A stretch of 33,360 nucleotides of DNA. It comes from Lachnospiraceae bacterium (GTDB lineage Bacteria; Bacillota; Clostridia; Lachnospirales; Lachnospiraceae). Location of the stretch: the NCBI GenBank assembly GCA_029100405.1, contig JAQXPG010000021.1:1-33360 (forward strand), given 5' to 3'. The translations under genes were made by a program, and so were the position numbers. Numbering within the stretch: position 1 is the first letter of the stretch; each line of letters begins with the position of its first letter. Under the pieces are notes generated by a model that ran no database searches, had not been told where the DNA came from, and worked only from the letters and a program-made list of their open reading frames with translations. This document shows, one piece after another, positions 1-6,961 of the stretch.

Positions 1-2
1 TC

Positions 3-125
3 CTAAATGACGATGCCTTCGTATTCATCGCCTTTCTGAAGATGAGTATGATCTCTCAGTCCAAAGTAAGAAACTATACGCCCCACGCCTGCGACTATTA
101 TCAGGTCACCAAGGATCTCGAGCTT
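3..125 (-). pseudogene. possible 3' end of a gene, joined to repeat DNA
   Basis: On the minus strand the frame ending at the TAG stop (3-5) encodes about 38 residues of protein-like character, a hydrophobic stretch followed by a charged tail ending in Gly-Ile-Val-Ile. Upstream of about 125 the same frame runs straight into the 59-bp repeat array, whose unit length is not a multiple of three. No convincing start or ribosome binding site is seen at the junction. It may be the tail of a gene cut off by repeat growth, or chance. I do not recognise the family. Confidence 0.2.
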
Positions 126-362
126 CGCCCATAAGATCAATATGAACCGCCCCGCCAGCAGGCCTTCCGCCCTCAGGACTGCCTCGCCCGTAAGAACAAT
201 ATAAACCATCCCGCCACCAGGCCCTCCGCCCTCAGGATATCTTTGCCCGTAAGATCAATATGAACCATCCCGGCAGCGGGTCTTCCACCCTCAGGATTGC
301 TTTGCCCGTAAGATCAATAGGAACCATCCCGCCAGCAGGTCTTCCGTCCGAATTTTGCAAGC
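126..362. repeat. 59-bp tandem repeat array, left arm of an inverted pair
   Basis: Four diverged units begin near 128, 187, 246 and 305 at a 59-base period. Each starts with a GCCCGTAAGATCAATA-like stretch, continues with a core containing CCCGCCAGCAGGTCTTCCG, and ends in CCCTCAGGATTGC. The core returns in reverse orientation at 496-640. Open frames across it on both strands are not credible genes. Confidence 0.8.
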
Positions 363-366
363 CCAT

Positions 367-478
367 GTAACTTCCGAACGGTCAACCTCGAAAAGCGATA
401 GCCCGAGGACTGTTTGAGCCGCGAAGCGGCGAGTTCCGCAGGGCCGCTTTTCGAGGGCAGAGCGTTCGATGAAGTTAC
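367..478. repeat. 112-bp multi-stem palindrome between the two inverted arrays
   Basis: An outer stem pairs GTAACTTCCGAACG (367-380) with CGTTCGATGAAGTTAC (463-478), leaving a two-base bulge. Inside it CCTCGAAAAGCG (386-397) pairs perfectly with CGCTTTTCGAGG (445-456). The tip is a GCCGC-GAA-GCGGC hairpin (418-430). The inverted symmetry extends less perfectly outward to TTGC and GCCC on both sides. It could be a structured RNA, a REP- or MITE-like mobile palindrome, or a long terminator-like element. No T-run follows it on either strand. Confidence 0.75.
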
Positions 479-495
479 GGGCGAAGCAATCCTGA

Positions 496-645
496 GGGCG
501 GAAGACCTGGTGGCGAGATGTTTGGATATGATTCTCGGGCAGAAGACCTGCTGGCGGGATGTTTGGATATGATTCTCGGGCGGAAGGCCTGCTGGCAGGA
601 TGGTTGGATATGATCCTTAGGCGGAAGATCCGCTGGCGGGAATGT
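496..645. repeat. 41-bp tandem repeat array, right arm of the inverted pair
   Basis: Units begin at about 496, 537, 578 and 619, exactly 41 bases apart. Each has a GGGCGGAAGACCTGCTGGCG-like core followed by GATGTTTGGATATGATTC. The core is the reverse complement of the 59-bp units at 126-362, so the two arrays face each other across the palindrome. The last unit ends about 30 bases before the start of the LysR gene, so the array probably lies in that gene's promoter or leader. Confidence 0.85.
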
Positions 646-674
646 GGCTTTGAGAAGAGAGGAAAGGAAACCAA

Positions 675-1688
675 ATGCTGGAAACCAAACAATTGCAATA
701 CTTCGCAGCTGCAGCAGAAAGCAGCTCCTTCAGCGAAGCAGCGAAAGTACTCTATACAACACAATCCAATGTCAGTAAAACCATAGCTTCCCTGGAAAAA
801 GAACTCTCTTACAGTCTGTTTATCCGGGAAGCCGGCGGCATCCGCCTGACGCCCAGGGGAAGGCAATTCTATCTTCAGGTGAGATCAATCCTGGAGGAAC
901 TGGAAAAGCTGGAACTTTTATCTATGGATTCCGACTGCGACGTCATTCGTATCGCGACCAATCCAAGTTCCTGGTTCGCCAGACATTTCTCAGACTTCTA
1001 TAAAAAACATGAAGCAGAAGGGATCCGTTATAACATTCACACAGATTCCACATTTCACATCATGCAGAGGATTCGGGAGATGGAGGACGATATCGGATTT
1101 GTCTATATTTTCCCGGAAGAAATGGATCGCTTCCGCTATGAATGGAAGAGATACCAACTGGACTTTGAAATTCTCGGGAAAACTCCGGCTATGCTCTATT
1201 TCATGACAGAGGATATGGCTGGTAAGGAGAATGGACGGATCCATGTGCATGGTCAGGGGAAGCGGCAGGAACAAAGAAGCATCGTGGAAAATGGGTCTGG
1301 ACAGACGGACAGGAAGGGACAGGTAATGAGGAATAGACAAAAGACAGACTGGCAGGCACATCCTCTGATTCAGATGGAGATGGATCCCTTCCGCAGGCAA
1401 TCAGACTGGAAGGTGGCAGAGACCGGCGAGGCCCTCTCCGGGCTTTCGGCAGCTGTGACGACCAATTCGGATTACATTATGAATATTATGATGAAGCAAA
1501 ATGGTCTTTCGAATATCAGCCCGAAAAGTTTCACTGAATATCCGAAGGGAGAGGAGCCTGGAATTACTCTTTCCCGGGAAGAGGGAGAAATCCTTTATGG
1601 TGTTATGACCAGGAAAGATATGGCAATCACGGGAATTCGAAAAGAATTGATCGAAGAGATCCAAAAAGCAGTGAGTGGAGAAGAGTGA
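675..1688 (+). CDS. LysR-family transcriptional regulator
   Basis: The first 65 residues are a standard LysR winged helix-turn-helix: it opens with LETKQLQYF, then a recognition region SFSEAAKVLYTTQSNVSKTIASL, then a wing ending LTPRGRQFY. The rest should be the effector-binding domain that senses a small metabolite, but it is poorly conserved. From about residue 180 to 250 it is unusually rich in Arg, Lys, Gln and Gly. The last 80 residues again look like a folded domain. The ATG follows a purine-rich AGAGAGGAAAGG. Length (337) is slightly above the usual 290-310. LysR proteins often regulate a neighbour; the gene downstream on the same strand is the peroxidase-family gene, but it has its own promoter. 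The target is unknown. Confidence 0.85.
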   Translation: MLETKQLQYFAAAAESSSFSEAAKVLYTTQSNVSKTIASLEKELSYSLFIREAGGIRLTPRGRQFYLQVRSILEELEKLELLSMDSDCDVIRIATNPSSWFARHFSDFYKKHEAEGIRYNIHTDSTFHIMQRIREMEDDIGFVYIFPEEMDRFRYEWKRYQLDFEILGKTPAMLYFMTEDMAGKENGRIHVHGQGKRQEQRSIVENGSGQTDRKGQVMRNRQKTDWQAHPLIQMEMDPFRRQSDWKVAETGEALSGLSAAVTTNSDYIMNIMMKQNGLSNISPKSFTEYPKGEEPGITLSREEGEILYGVMTRKDMAITGIRKELIEEIQKAVSGEE

Positions 1689-1702
1689 CACGGAAATGCC
1701 AG

Positions 1703-1765
1703 GCAGGTAGGAATTTAGTTTATGCAGGTAGGAATTTACTTTATGCCGGTAGGCATTTGCTTTAG
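1703..1765. repeat. 21-bp tandem repeat, three copies
   Basis: Three contiguous 21-base units start at 1703, 1724 and 1745, each of the form GCAGGTAGGAATTTAGTTTA plus one base. The third is diverged (GCCGGTAGGC). They lie between the LysR stop and the promoter at 1817. No terminator-type hairpin is seen here. Confidence 0.85.
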
Positions 1766-1816
1766 GATGGGAAGCCTTTCCTCTTTCAAAAAATGGTCTA
1801 TATTTTATAAAAAATG

Positions 1817-1845
1817 TTGACAAATTATATTGTACAAAATAATAT
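1817..1845 (+). promoter_or_regulatory. sigma-A promoter of the peroxidase gene, with an OhrR-like operator
   Basis: TTGACA (1817-1822), a 17-base spacer and TAATAT (1840-1845) form a near-consensus promoter. Overlapping the -35 and spacer is GACAAATTATATTGTA (1819-1834). It keeps the ACAA...TTGT arms and the length of the OhrR operator, though its centre is not symmetric. A second imperfect palindrome is centred on TTGTACAA (1830-1837). Either would let a MarR/OhrR repressor block polymerase. Confidence 0.7.
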
Positions 1846-1920
1846 ATAGATATCAAAAAGAATATATAAATAGCATTCGTATGTTTGATCGCTGAATAAG
1901 ACAAAAGAAGGAGGCTTATT

Positions 1921-2469
1921 ATGGCAGGATTTTATGATTACAGTGTACCGAAAACCGATGGAACAGAGCAGAAAATGTCCGATTTTAAGGGTAAGATCGT
2001 TATTGTTGTAAATACTGCAACCGGATGTGGATTTACTCCTCATTATGAGCCGCTGGAGAAACTTTATGAAGAATTTCATGACAAGGGACTTGAGATCGTG
2101 GATATCCCTTGCAATCAGTTCGCCGGTCAGACACCGGGAACAGATGAGGAGATTCATGAATTCTGCACACTGAAGTACAATACCCAGTTTCCGCAGATGA
2201 AGAAATCCGATGTCAATGGAGAAAACGAACTTCCGCTGTATGCTTTTCTGAAGACCCAGAAGGGCTTTGAAGGTTTTGGCAAGGGACCGAAGGCACTCAT
2301 GATGTCGGGCCTTCTGAAGAAGATCGATAAGGACTATAAGAAGAATCCGGATATCAAGTGGAATTTCACCAAGTTTGTGATCGACCGCGAAGGTAATGTG
2401 ATCGGTCGATTTGAGCCGACTTATGATATGAAAGAGTTCAGCAACTATATCGCATCCCTCTTTGCCTGA
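1921..2469 (+). CDS. glutathione peroxidase family thiol peroxidase
   Basis: This 182-residue protein has the GPx signature with cysteine rather than selenocysteine: NTATGCGF with Cys36 as peroxidatic residue. The second family motif PCNQFAGQTPG holds Cys64, and the WNFTKF motif near residue 144 supplies the tryptophan and asparagine of the active site. Bacterial cysteine versions usually take electrons from thioredoxin and reduce H2O2 or organic hydroperoxides in the cytoplasm. An excellent AAGGAGG sits before the ATG. Length is close to the usual 160-185. It lies upstream of an OhrR-type peroxide sensor, which supports a role in hydroperoxide defence. Which electron donor it uses cannot be read from the sequence. 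Confidence 0.93.
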   Translation: MAGFYDYSVPKTDGTEQKMSDFKGKIVIVVNTATGCGFTPHYEPLEKLYEEFHDKGLEIVDIPCNQFAGQTPGTDEEIHEFCTLKYNTQFPQMKKSDVNGENELPLYAFLKTQKGFEGFGKGPKALMMSGLLKKIDKDYKKNPDIKWNFTKFVIDREGNVIGRFEPTYDMKEFSNYIASLFA

Positions 2470-2487
2470 CGGATTTCGAAAGGTGTT

Positions 2488-2516
2488 TTGAAATTCTTTT
2501 CAATATGACATAAAAT
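2488..2516 (+). promoter_or_regulatory. promoter of the ohrR-like gene with an inverted repeat over the -35
   Basis: TTGAAA (2488-2493), a 17-base spacer and TAAAAT (2511-2516) make a plausible sigma-A promoter in the 90-base gap before ohrR. TTGAAA-TTCT-TTTCAA (2488-2503) is a perfect six-base inverted repeat covering the -35. It is a candidate autoregulatory operator but does not match the TACAATT/AATTGTA OhrR half-sites. Confidence 0.5.
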
Positions 2517-2559
2517 ACAGAAAAGAATAAAAACGATAAAGACAAGAAAAGGATGGAAT

Positions 2560-3048
2560 ATGACAGAGGAAGAATGGAAGAAAGCTGGAAAAAAGGAGAT
2601 CAGCGAGGAAGAGAGACAGGAATATGAGGCGCTTCGCCTGGATCATCAGCTTTGTTTTCCCCTCTATGCAGCAAGCCGTGAGGTGGTCAAGCAGTATACG
2701 CCCTATCTGAAACCACTCGGCCTTACCTACACCCAGTACATCACTTTAATGGTGCTTTGGGAAGACAGGAAACTTCGAGTTGGAGATCTTGGACAGAAAC
2801 TTTTCCTGGATACCGGAACACTGACACCGCTGCTTAAAAAAATGGAAGAGAGTGGTCTGGTCAAGAGGACCCGGTCTCAGGAAGATGAGCGCGTTGTTCT
2901 GGTGGAAATTACAGAAAAGGGCATGGACTTGCGCGATAAGCTGAAGGGTGTTCCGGGACTTGTTGCTCCCTGCATCAAGCTGAGTGAAGATGATGCCATG
3001 ATCCTTTATCACGAACTGTATAAGATCTTGCAGGGATTTACAAAGTGA
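2560..3048 (+). CDS. ohrR: OhrR-type MarR-family organic hydroperoxide sensor and repressor
   Basis: OhrR is a dimeric winged-helix repressor that leaves DNA when its reactive cysteine is oxidised by organic peroxides. This 162-residue protein carries the diagnostic sensor motif LDHQLCFPLYAASRE, placing the reactive residue at Cys32. Tyr46 and Tyr57 fall where B. subtilis OhrR has Tyr29 and Tyr40, which hydrogen-bond to the cysteine. The DNA-binding region TGTLTPLLKKMEESGLV and the wing RSQEDERVVLVEIT are also close to OhrR. It has a single conserved cysteine in the sensor position plus Cys100s-region cysteine near the C-terminus, so one-Cys or two-Cys chemistry is open. About 17 extra charged residues precede the usual N-terminus. 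The usual partner ohrA is absent; the neighbour is a GPx-family gene instead. RBS is AAAGGATGG. Confidence 0.93.
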   Translation: MTEEEWKKAGKKEISEEERQEYEALRLDHQLCFPLYAASREVVKQYTPYLKPLGLTYTQYITLMVLWEDRKLRVGDLGQKLFLDTGTLTPLLKKMEESGLVKRTRSQEDERVVLVEITEKGMDLRDKLKGVPGLVAPCIKLSEDDAMILYHELYKILQGFTK

Positions 3049-3074
3049 TCCATATCGACCGGAAGCTGACAAAT

Positions 3075-3216
3075 CAAGATGGTCAGGATCAAGATCACCA
3101 GGGTCAAGATCACCAGGATCAAGATCACCAGGGTCGAGATCACTAGGATCAAGACCACCACGATCAAGATCACCAGGATCAAGATCACCAGGGTCAAAAT
3201 GATCAGGATCAAACCA
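3075..3216. repeat. 15-bp GATC-rich minisatellite
   Basis: About nine units of the type GATCACCAGGGTCAA, with AGGATCAAGATCACC variants, run in tandem right after ohrR. Most units hold a GATC site. Because 15 is a multiple of three, frames stay open on both strands: one gives a repeating Ile-Lys-Ile-Thr-Arg peptide and the opposite strand a hydrophobic Val-Ile-Leu peptide. I read these as consequences of the repeat, not genes. Confidence 0.9.
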
Positions 3217-3220
3217 CCAG

Positions 3221-3246
3221 GAAAGCCCGGCAAATGCCGGGCTTTC
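3221..3246 (+). terminator. hairpin terminator after ohrR and its minisatellite
   Basis: GAAAGCCCGGC (3221-3231) and GCCGGGCTTTC (3236-3246) form a perfect 11-base stem with an AAAT loop. The T-run is short and lies within the stem arm, so it may be a weak terminator, and it is symmetric enough to act on either strand. Confidence 0.65.
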
Positions 3247-3397
3247 TCAAACAGACGGGAATCCTGTAGAAACGATCACTGTCGTTTTTCCTTATAAGCT
3301 CTGACGGACAGTCAAATGTTGCATTTCCAACATACATATACAATCGCAAAGAATAGTCTTTTTATTAGAAAAAATACAAGAAGGCCCGGATTGTCTA

Positions 3398-3426
3398 TGG
3401 TATAATAAGCTGCACTGGGATATAAT
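3398..3426 (+). promoter_or_regulatory. suf operon promoter(s)
   Basis: TGGTATAAT (3398-3406) is an extended -10 element, and a second TATAAT lies at 3421-3426. Neither has a good -35 at 17 bases, which is common for extended -10 promoters or ones needing an activator. The long leader to the sufC start (about 190 bases) contains a palindromic operator and a GCCTG-TCC-CAGGC hairpin near 3516-3528. Confidence 0.5.
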
Positions 3427-3457
3427 AACATAGTAATCCCATAGGAATTATGATTTA

Positions 3458-3487
3458 TACAATTCGAATTGTATTTCTCAAATTGTA
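3458..3487. promoter_or_regulatory. OhrR-box-like palindrome before the suf operon
   Basis: TACAATTCGAATTGTA (3458-3473) is a perfect 16-base palindrome. Its arms TACAATT and AATTGTA are the arms of the operator described for B. subtilis OhrR. A third half-site AATTGTA follows at 3481-3487 within a direct repeat of AATTGTATTTC. An OhrR-type protein is encoded 400 bases upstream. Relative to the -10 elements it lies in the early transcribed region, so repression would be by road-block unless another promoter is used. Confidence 0.65.
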
Positions 3488-3619
3488 TTTCCCATTCGGT
3501 TTATTTTACTTACTGCCTGTCCCAGGCTGAGAATACCAGAACAAAAGAAATAAAAGGGGCCGGACCCAAAGCAAACGGAACCTTTTCATGTATCCATTGA
3601 AAATGAAGGAGGCTGCAAG

Positions 3620-4375
3620 GTGGCTGAAGAACTTTTAAAAGTACAGGACCTGAAGGTATCTGTAGCAGACGATGAAGCAAAGGAAATTCTGCATGGCGTA
3701 GATCTCGTTGTAAACAGCGGTGAGACCCATGTTTTGATGGGACCGAACGGTGCCGGAAAATCAACACTCGGTTCGACCCTGATGGGCGATCCCCGTTATA
3801 AGATCGATGGTGGCAAGATCTATTTCGAAGGCCAGGATATCACAGATCTTACAACCGATAAGATCTCAAAACTGGGAATGTTTCTCTCTTTCCAGAATCC
3901 GGTAGAAGTCCCGGGCATCACCCTGTCCAACTTTATCCGTACAGCGATTGAAAATAAGACCGGTCAGCACATTCGTCTCTGGGACTTCAAGAAGGAGCTT
4001 CAGAAGACAATGGAACTCTTAAACATGGACCCTTCTTATGCAGACCGTGATCTGAATGTCGGATTCTCCGGCGGTGAGAAGAAAAAGGCAGAGATTCTTC
4101 AGCTTCTGATGCTGAAGCCCAGTCTCGCCATCCTTGATGAGACCGACTCCGGTTTGGACGTCGATGCCGTTCGTACCGTATCCCAGGGTGTCGAAGAGTA
4201 TAAGAAGTCGGTTGGAGGAGCGCTGATCATCATTACCCACTCGACCCGGATCTTAGAGAGCCTGACCATTGACAAGACACATGTTTTAGTCAGCGGACAA
4301 ATCGTTGCCGAGGGTGACGCATCCATTGTTGATGATATCAACGAGAATGGTTTTGAGAAATATATCAATCAGTAA
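3620..4375 (+). CDS. sufC: SufC, Fe-S cluster assembly ATPase
   Basis: SufC is the ABC-type ATPase of the cytoplasmic SufBCD scaffold that builds Fe-S clusters. Walker A is GPNGAGKST at residues 41-49. The SufC-specific signature FSGGEKKKAEILQLL and Walker B LAILDETDSGLDVDAV follow, and the H-loop histidine is in IITHSTRIL. The start is GTG, placed seven bases after AAGGAGG; no ATG fits as well. At 251 residues it has the normal family length. It opens the cluster sufC-sufB-sufD-sufS-sufU, the order usual in Gram-positive bacteria except that sufB here is second. sufB follows after 18 bases. Confidence 0.97.
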   Translation: MAEELLKVQDLKVSVADDEAKEILHGVDLVVNSGETHVLMGPNGAGKSTLGSTLMGDPRYKIDGGKIYFEGQDITDLTTDKISKLGMFLSFQNPVEVPGITLSNFIRTAIENKTGQHIRLWDFKKELQKTMELLNMDPSYADRDLNVGFSGGEKKKAEILQLLMLKPSLAILDETDSGLDVDAVRTVSQGVEEYKKSVGGALIIITHSTRILESLTIDKTHVLVSGQIVAEGDASIVDDINENGFEKYINQ

Positions 4376-4393
4376 TACCGAAGGAGTCAGATC

Positions 4394-5806
4394 ATGGCAA
4401 AGGAAAAGACCGAGGTCAAGGATATTGACCGGAGCATGTACGACTTCCGTTATTCCGAAGACGATGCTTTCAAATTACAGGAGGGCCTGACACCGGAAAT
4501 CGTGGCAGAGATCTCCAAAGAGAAGAATGATCCCCAGTGGATGGCGGATTTCCGTCAGAAGTCCCTGGAAATCTATAATAAAATGGAAGTTCCCGACTGG
4601 GGCCCTTCCATCGATGGCCTGGATATGGACCACATTGTGACCTATGTCCGTCCCAAGAACAATAAGATGCAGAGCGACTGGAAGGACGTCCCGACAGATA
4701 TCAAGGATACCTTCGAAAAGCTTGGAATTCCTCAGGCAGAGCGGAAATCCCTGGCCGGTGTCGGCGCCCAGTACGATTCCGAGCTGGTCTATCACCATGT
4801 TCAGGATGAGGTTGCTGCCCAGGGCGTTATCTACAGTGATGTCGAGTCCGCTCTTCACGGACCTTATGCAGATATGATCCGCGATCACTTCATGAAGCTG
4901 ATCACACCGAACGATCATAAGTTCGCAGCACTGCACGGAGCAGTCTGGTCTGGCGGCTCCTTCGTCTATGTACCGGCCGGTGTTCATGTGGATATTCCCC
5001 TTCAGTCCTACTTCCGTCTCAATGCAGCAGGTGCAGGACAGTTTGAGCATACGCTGATCATTGTCGAAGAGGGCGCATATCTTCATTTCATCGAAGGATG
5101 TTCGGCTCCGAAATATAATGTAGCAAACCTTCATGCCGGAGCCGTTGAGCTCTTCGTCGGAAAGAATGCAACTCTTCGTTATTCTACGATAGAGAACTGG
5201 TCCAAGAACATGTACAACTTGAACACCAAGCGTGCCAAGGTGGAAGAAGGCGGTAAGATCGAATGGATCTCCGGCTCCTTCGGTTCCCATGTTTCTTACC
5301 TCTATCCCATGTCTGTTCTGAACGGAGAGGGCGCCCGGTCTGAATTTACCAGCGTTACCTTCGCCGGTAAGGGCCAGAATCTGGATACCGGATGTAAGAC
5401 CGTGCACAATGCACCCCATACCAGCAGCTATGTCAATACCCGATCCATCAGTAAGGACGGCGGTATTTCCACCTTCCGTTCCTCCGTTGTCATGACACCG
5501 AAGGCCAAGGGTTCTAAGTCTTCGACTTCCTGTCAGTCTCTGATGGTTGATAATATCAGCCGTTCCGATACCATACCGGCTATGGATATCCGTACGGAGG
5601 ATTGTGATGTCGGACACGAGGCAAAAATCGGCCGGATTTCGGATGATGTTGTCTTCTATCTCATGTCCCGCGGCATGACCGAAGAAGACGCCCGGGCACT
5701 GATCGTTCGCGGCTTCGCTGATAATGTCGGTAAGGAACTGCCTTTGGAGTATGCAGTTGAGATGAATAATCTGATCGGCCTGGAAATGAAGGGCGCAATT
5801 GGTTAA
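4394..5806 (+). CDS. sufB: SufB, Fe-S cluster scaffold subunit
   Basis: SufB is the subunit of SufBC2D on which the nascent cluster is thought to form. The protein has 470 residues, the standard size, with a beta-helix core and the conserved C-terminal block GSKSSTSCQSLMVDN, where Cys380 matches the essential core cysteine of the family. The GHEAKIG motif gives His408, the conserved partner that lies at the SufB-SufD interface. The ending DNVGKELPLEYAVEMN is typical. The RBS GAAGGAGTC precedes the ATG. The stop codon is part of the next gene's ribosome binding site (TTAAGGAGTGG), implying coupled translation with sufD. Confidence 0.97.
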   Translation: MAKEKTEVKDIDRSMYDFRYSEDDAFKLQEGLTPEIVAEISKEKNDPQWMADFRQKSLEIYNKMEVPDWGPSIDGLDMDHIVTYVRPKNNKMQSDWKDVPTDIKDTFEKLGIPQAERKSLAGVGAQYDSELVYHHVQDEVAAQGVIYSDVESALHGPYADMIRDHFMKLITPNDHKFAALHGAVWSGGSFVYVPAGVHVDIPLQSYFRLNAAGAGQFEHTLIIVEEGAYLHFIEGCSAPKYNVANLHAGAVELFVGKNATLRYSTIENWSKNMYNLNTKRAKVEEGGKIEWISGSFGSHVSYLYPMSVLNGEGARSEFTSVTFAGKGQNLDTGCKTVHNAPHTSSYVNTRSISKDGGISTFRSSVVMTPKAKGSKSSTSCQSLMVDNISRSDTIPAMDIRTEDCDVGHEAKIGRISDDVVFYLMSRGMTEEDARALIVRGFADNVGKELPLEYAVEMNNLIGLEMKGAIG

Positions 5807-5817
5807 GGAGTGGAATC

Positions 5818-6876
5818 ATGAATAATACACATTTTATCGTAAACCGGATTCCAAGTCTGACCTGGAACTGGCTTCATATGAATGAAACGGATCTTACAGA
5901 GGTCCCCGTAGGAAAGCCGTCCGCCCTGTCTCAGGATATTCCGGACGGGATCTCAGTCCGCGAGTCTACAGAATCCGCACTTTCTGACCTTCGTACCGGC
6001 ATGGGGACAAATATAGACCGGCTCGTTAAGGCATCAAAGACCCCGATACATGTCCTGGAAACGGAGAAAAATGCCGGACGGCTGCAGAATGCCCATCTCG
6101 ATTTCGACTATGCCGGCGACAAGGCATATACGGACGCGGTCGATATTTCTGTAGGGGAAAATACGGAACTGACTGTAGTTATGAATTTCCGGTCTGCTTC
6201 CAAAGAGGATGCGACGGCGGCTCTCCAGACCCGCTATCATGTCGAACCCTACGCAAAGCTGACCCTGGTTCAGGTTAATTATCTGCCGGATCACATGGAT
6301 TTCCTGAATGATATCGGGGGAGAAGTGGAAGATCATGGCAATTTCCGCCTGATCCAGCTGATCCTCGGCGGACGGAATAATTACTATGGCTCCTTCACGG
6401 AGCTTTCCGGTTATAAGTCCGATCTGGCAACAGATATCGGATATATCGTGACTGGTCGTCACAAGCTGGATATGAACTACGTGGCCAACCACAATGGCAG
6501 AAAGTCTAACTGTGATATCAATGCTTCCGGTGTTCTTCGGGATCAGGCTGATAAGCTTTTCCGTGGAACCATCGATTTCCATCGGGGATGTGGCGGCTCG
6601 ACCGGCACCGAGATGGAGAATGTTCTTCTCATGGATGAAGGCGTTATCAACCGGACCATACCGGTCATCCTTTGCGATGAAGAGGATGTTGAGGGAAATC
6701 ACGGTGCATCGATCGGAAAGCTGGATAGTGGTCTTATGTTCTATCTCCAGTCCAGAGGACTGACGGAAGAAGAGATCTATGAAATGATGGCGCAGGCAAG
6801 AATTGATGCCGTGAAAGCCAAGATCCCGGATGAGGAAACAAGAGCTGAGGTCCGGGAATTCCTCGGTGAGGAATAA
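5818..6876 (+). CDS. sufD: SufD, Fe-S cluster scaffold subunit
   Basis: SufD is the SufB paralogue that completes the SufBC2D complex and helps with iron entry. The C-terminal block is diagnostic: FHRGCGGSTGTEMENVLL, then CDEEDVEGNHGASIGKLD with the conserved histidine, then FYLQSRGLTEEEIYEMM. At 352 residues it is shorter than enterobacterial SufD (about 420), as is common in Clostridia, where the N-terminal helical part is reduced. It starts 11 bases after sufB. Confidence 0.95.
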   Translation: MNNTHFIVNRIPSLTWNWLHMNETDLTEVPVGKPSALSQDIPDGISVRESTESALSDLRTGMGTNIDRLVKASKTPIHVLETEKNAGRLQNAHLDFDYAGDKAYTDAVDISVGENTELTVVMNFRSASKEDATAALQTRYHVEPYAKLTLVQVNYLPDHMDFLNDIGGEVEDHGNFRLIQLILGGRNNYYGSFTELSGYKSDLATDIGYIVTGRHKLDMNYVANHNGRKSNCDINASGVLRDQADKLFRGTIDFHRGCGGSTGTEMENVLLMDEGVINRTIPVILCDEEDVEGNHGASIGKLDSGLMFYLQSRGLTEEEIYEMMAQARIDAVKAKIPDEETRAEVREFLGEE

Positions 6877-6884
6877 AATGGTAT

Positions 6885-6950
6885 GAATGACTGGTTGGTT
6901 GATTGGTTGATTGACTGACTGACTAGAGTTGATTGAATGACTGACTAGAA
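6885..6950. repeat. TGAC/TGAT tetranucleotide-type repeat between sufD and sufS
   Basis: The 85-base gap between sufD and sufS is almost wholly built from GGTT, GATT and GACT steps, including TGACTGACTGACTAG and a later copy GAATGACTGACTAG. It is the longest spacer inside the suf cluster. The sufS ribosome binding site (GGAAGAA) lies just beyond it. Confidence 0.75.
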
Positions 6951-6961
6951 ATGGAAGAAAT

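Noticed and set aside
291..866. 191-codon minus-strand open frame through the palindrome and right array
   Set aside because: Most of it is repeat and palindrome DNA and it overlaps the LysR start. No start signal or protein-like composition.
2026..2034. Selenocysteine at the peroxidatic position of the GPx-family protein
   Set aside because: The codon is TGT (cysteine), and no in-frame TGA or SECIS-like stem is needed.
3009..3297. Repeat-peptide frames on both strands of the minisatellite
   Set aside because: A 15-bp unit keeps any frame open. Neither has a ribosome binding site or flanking protein-like sequence.
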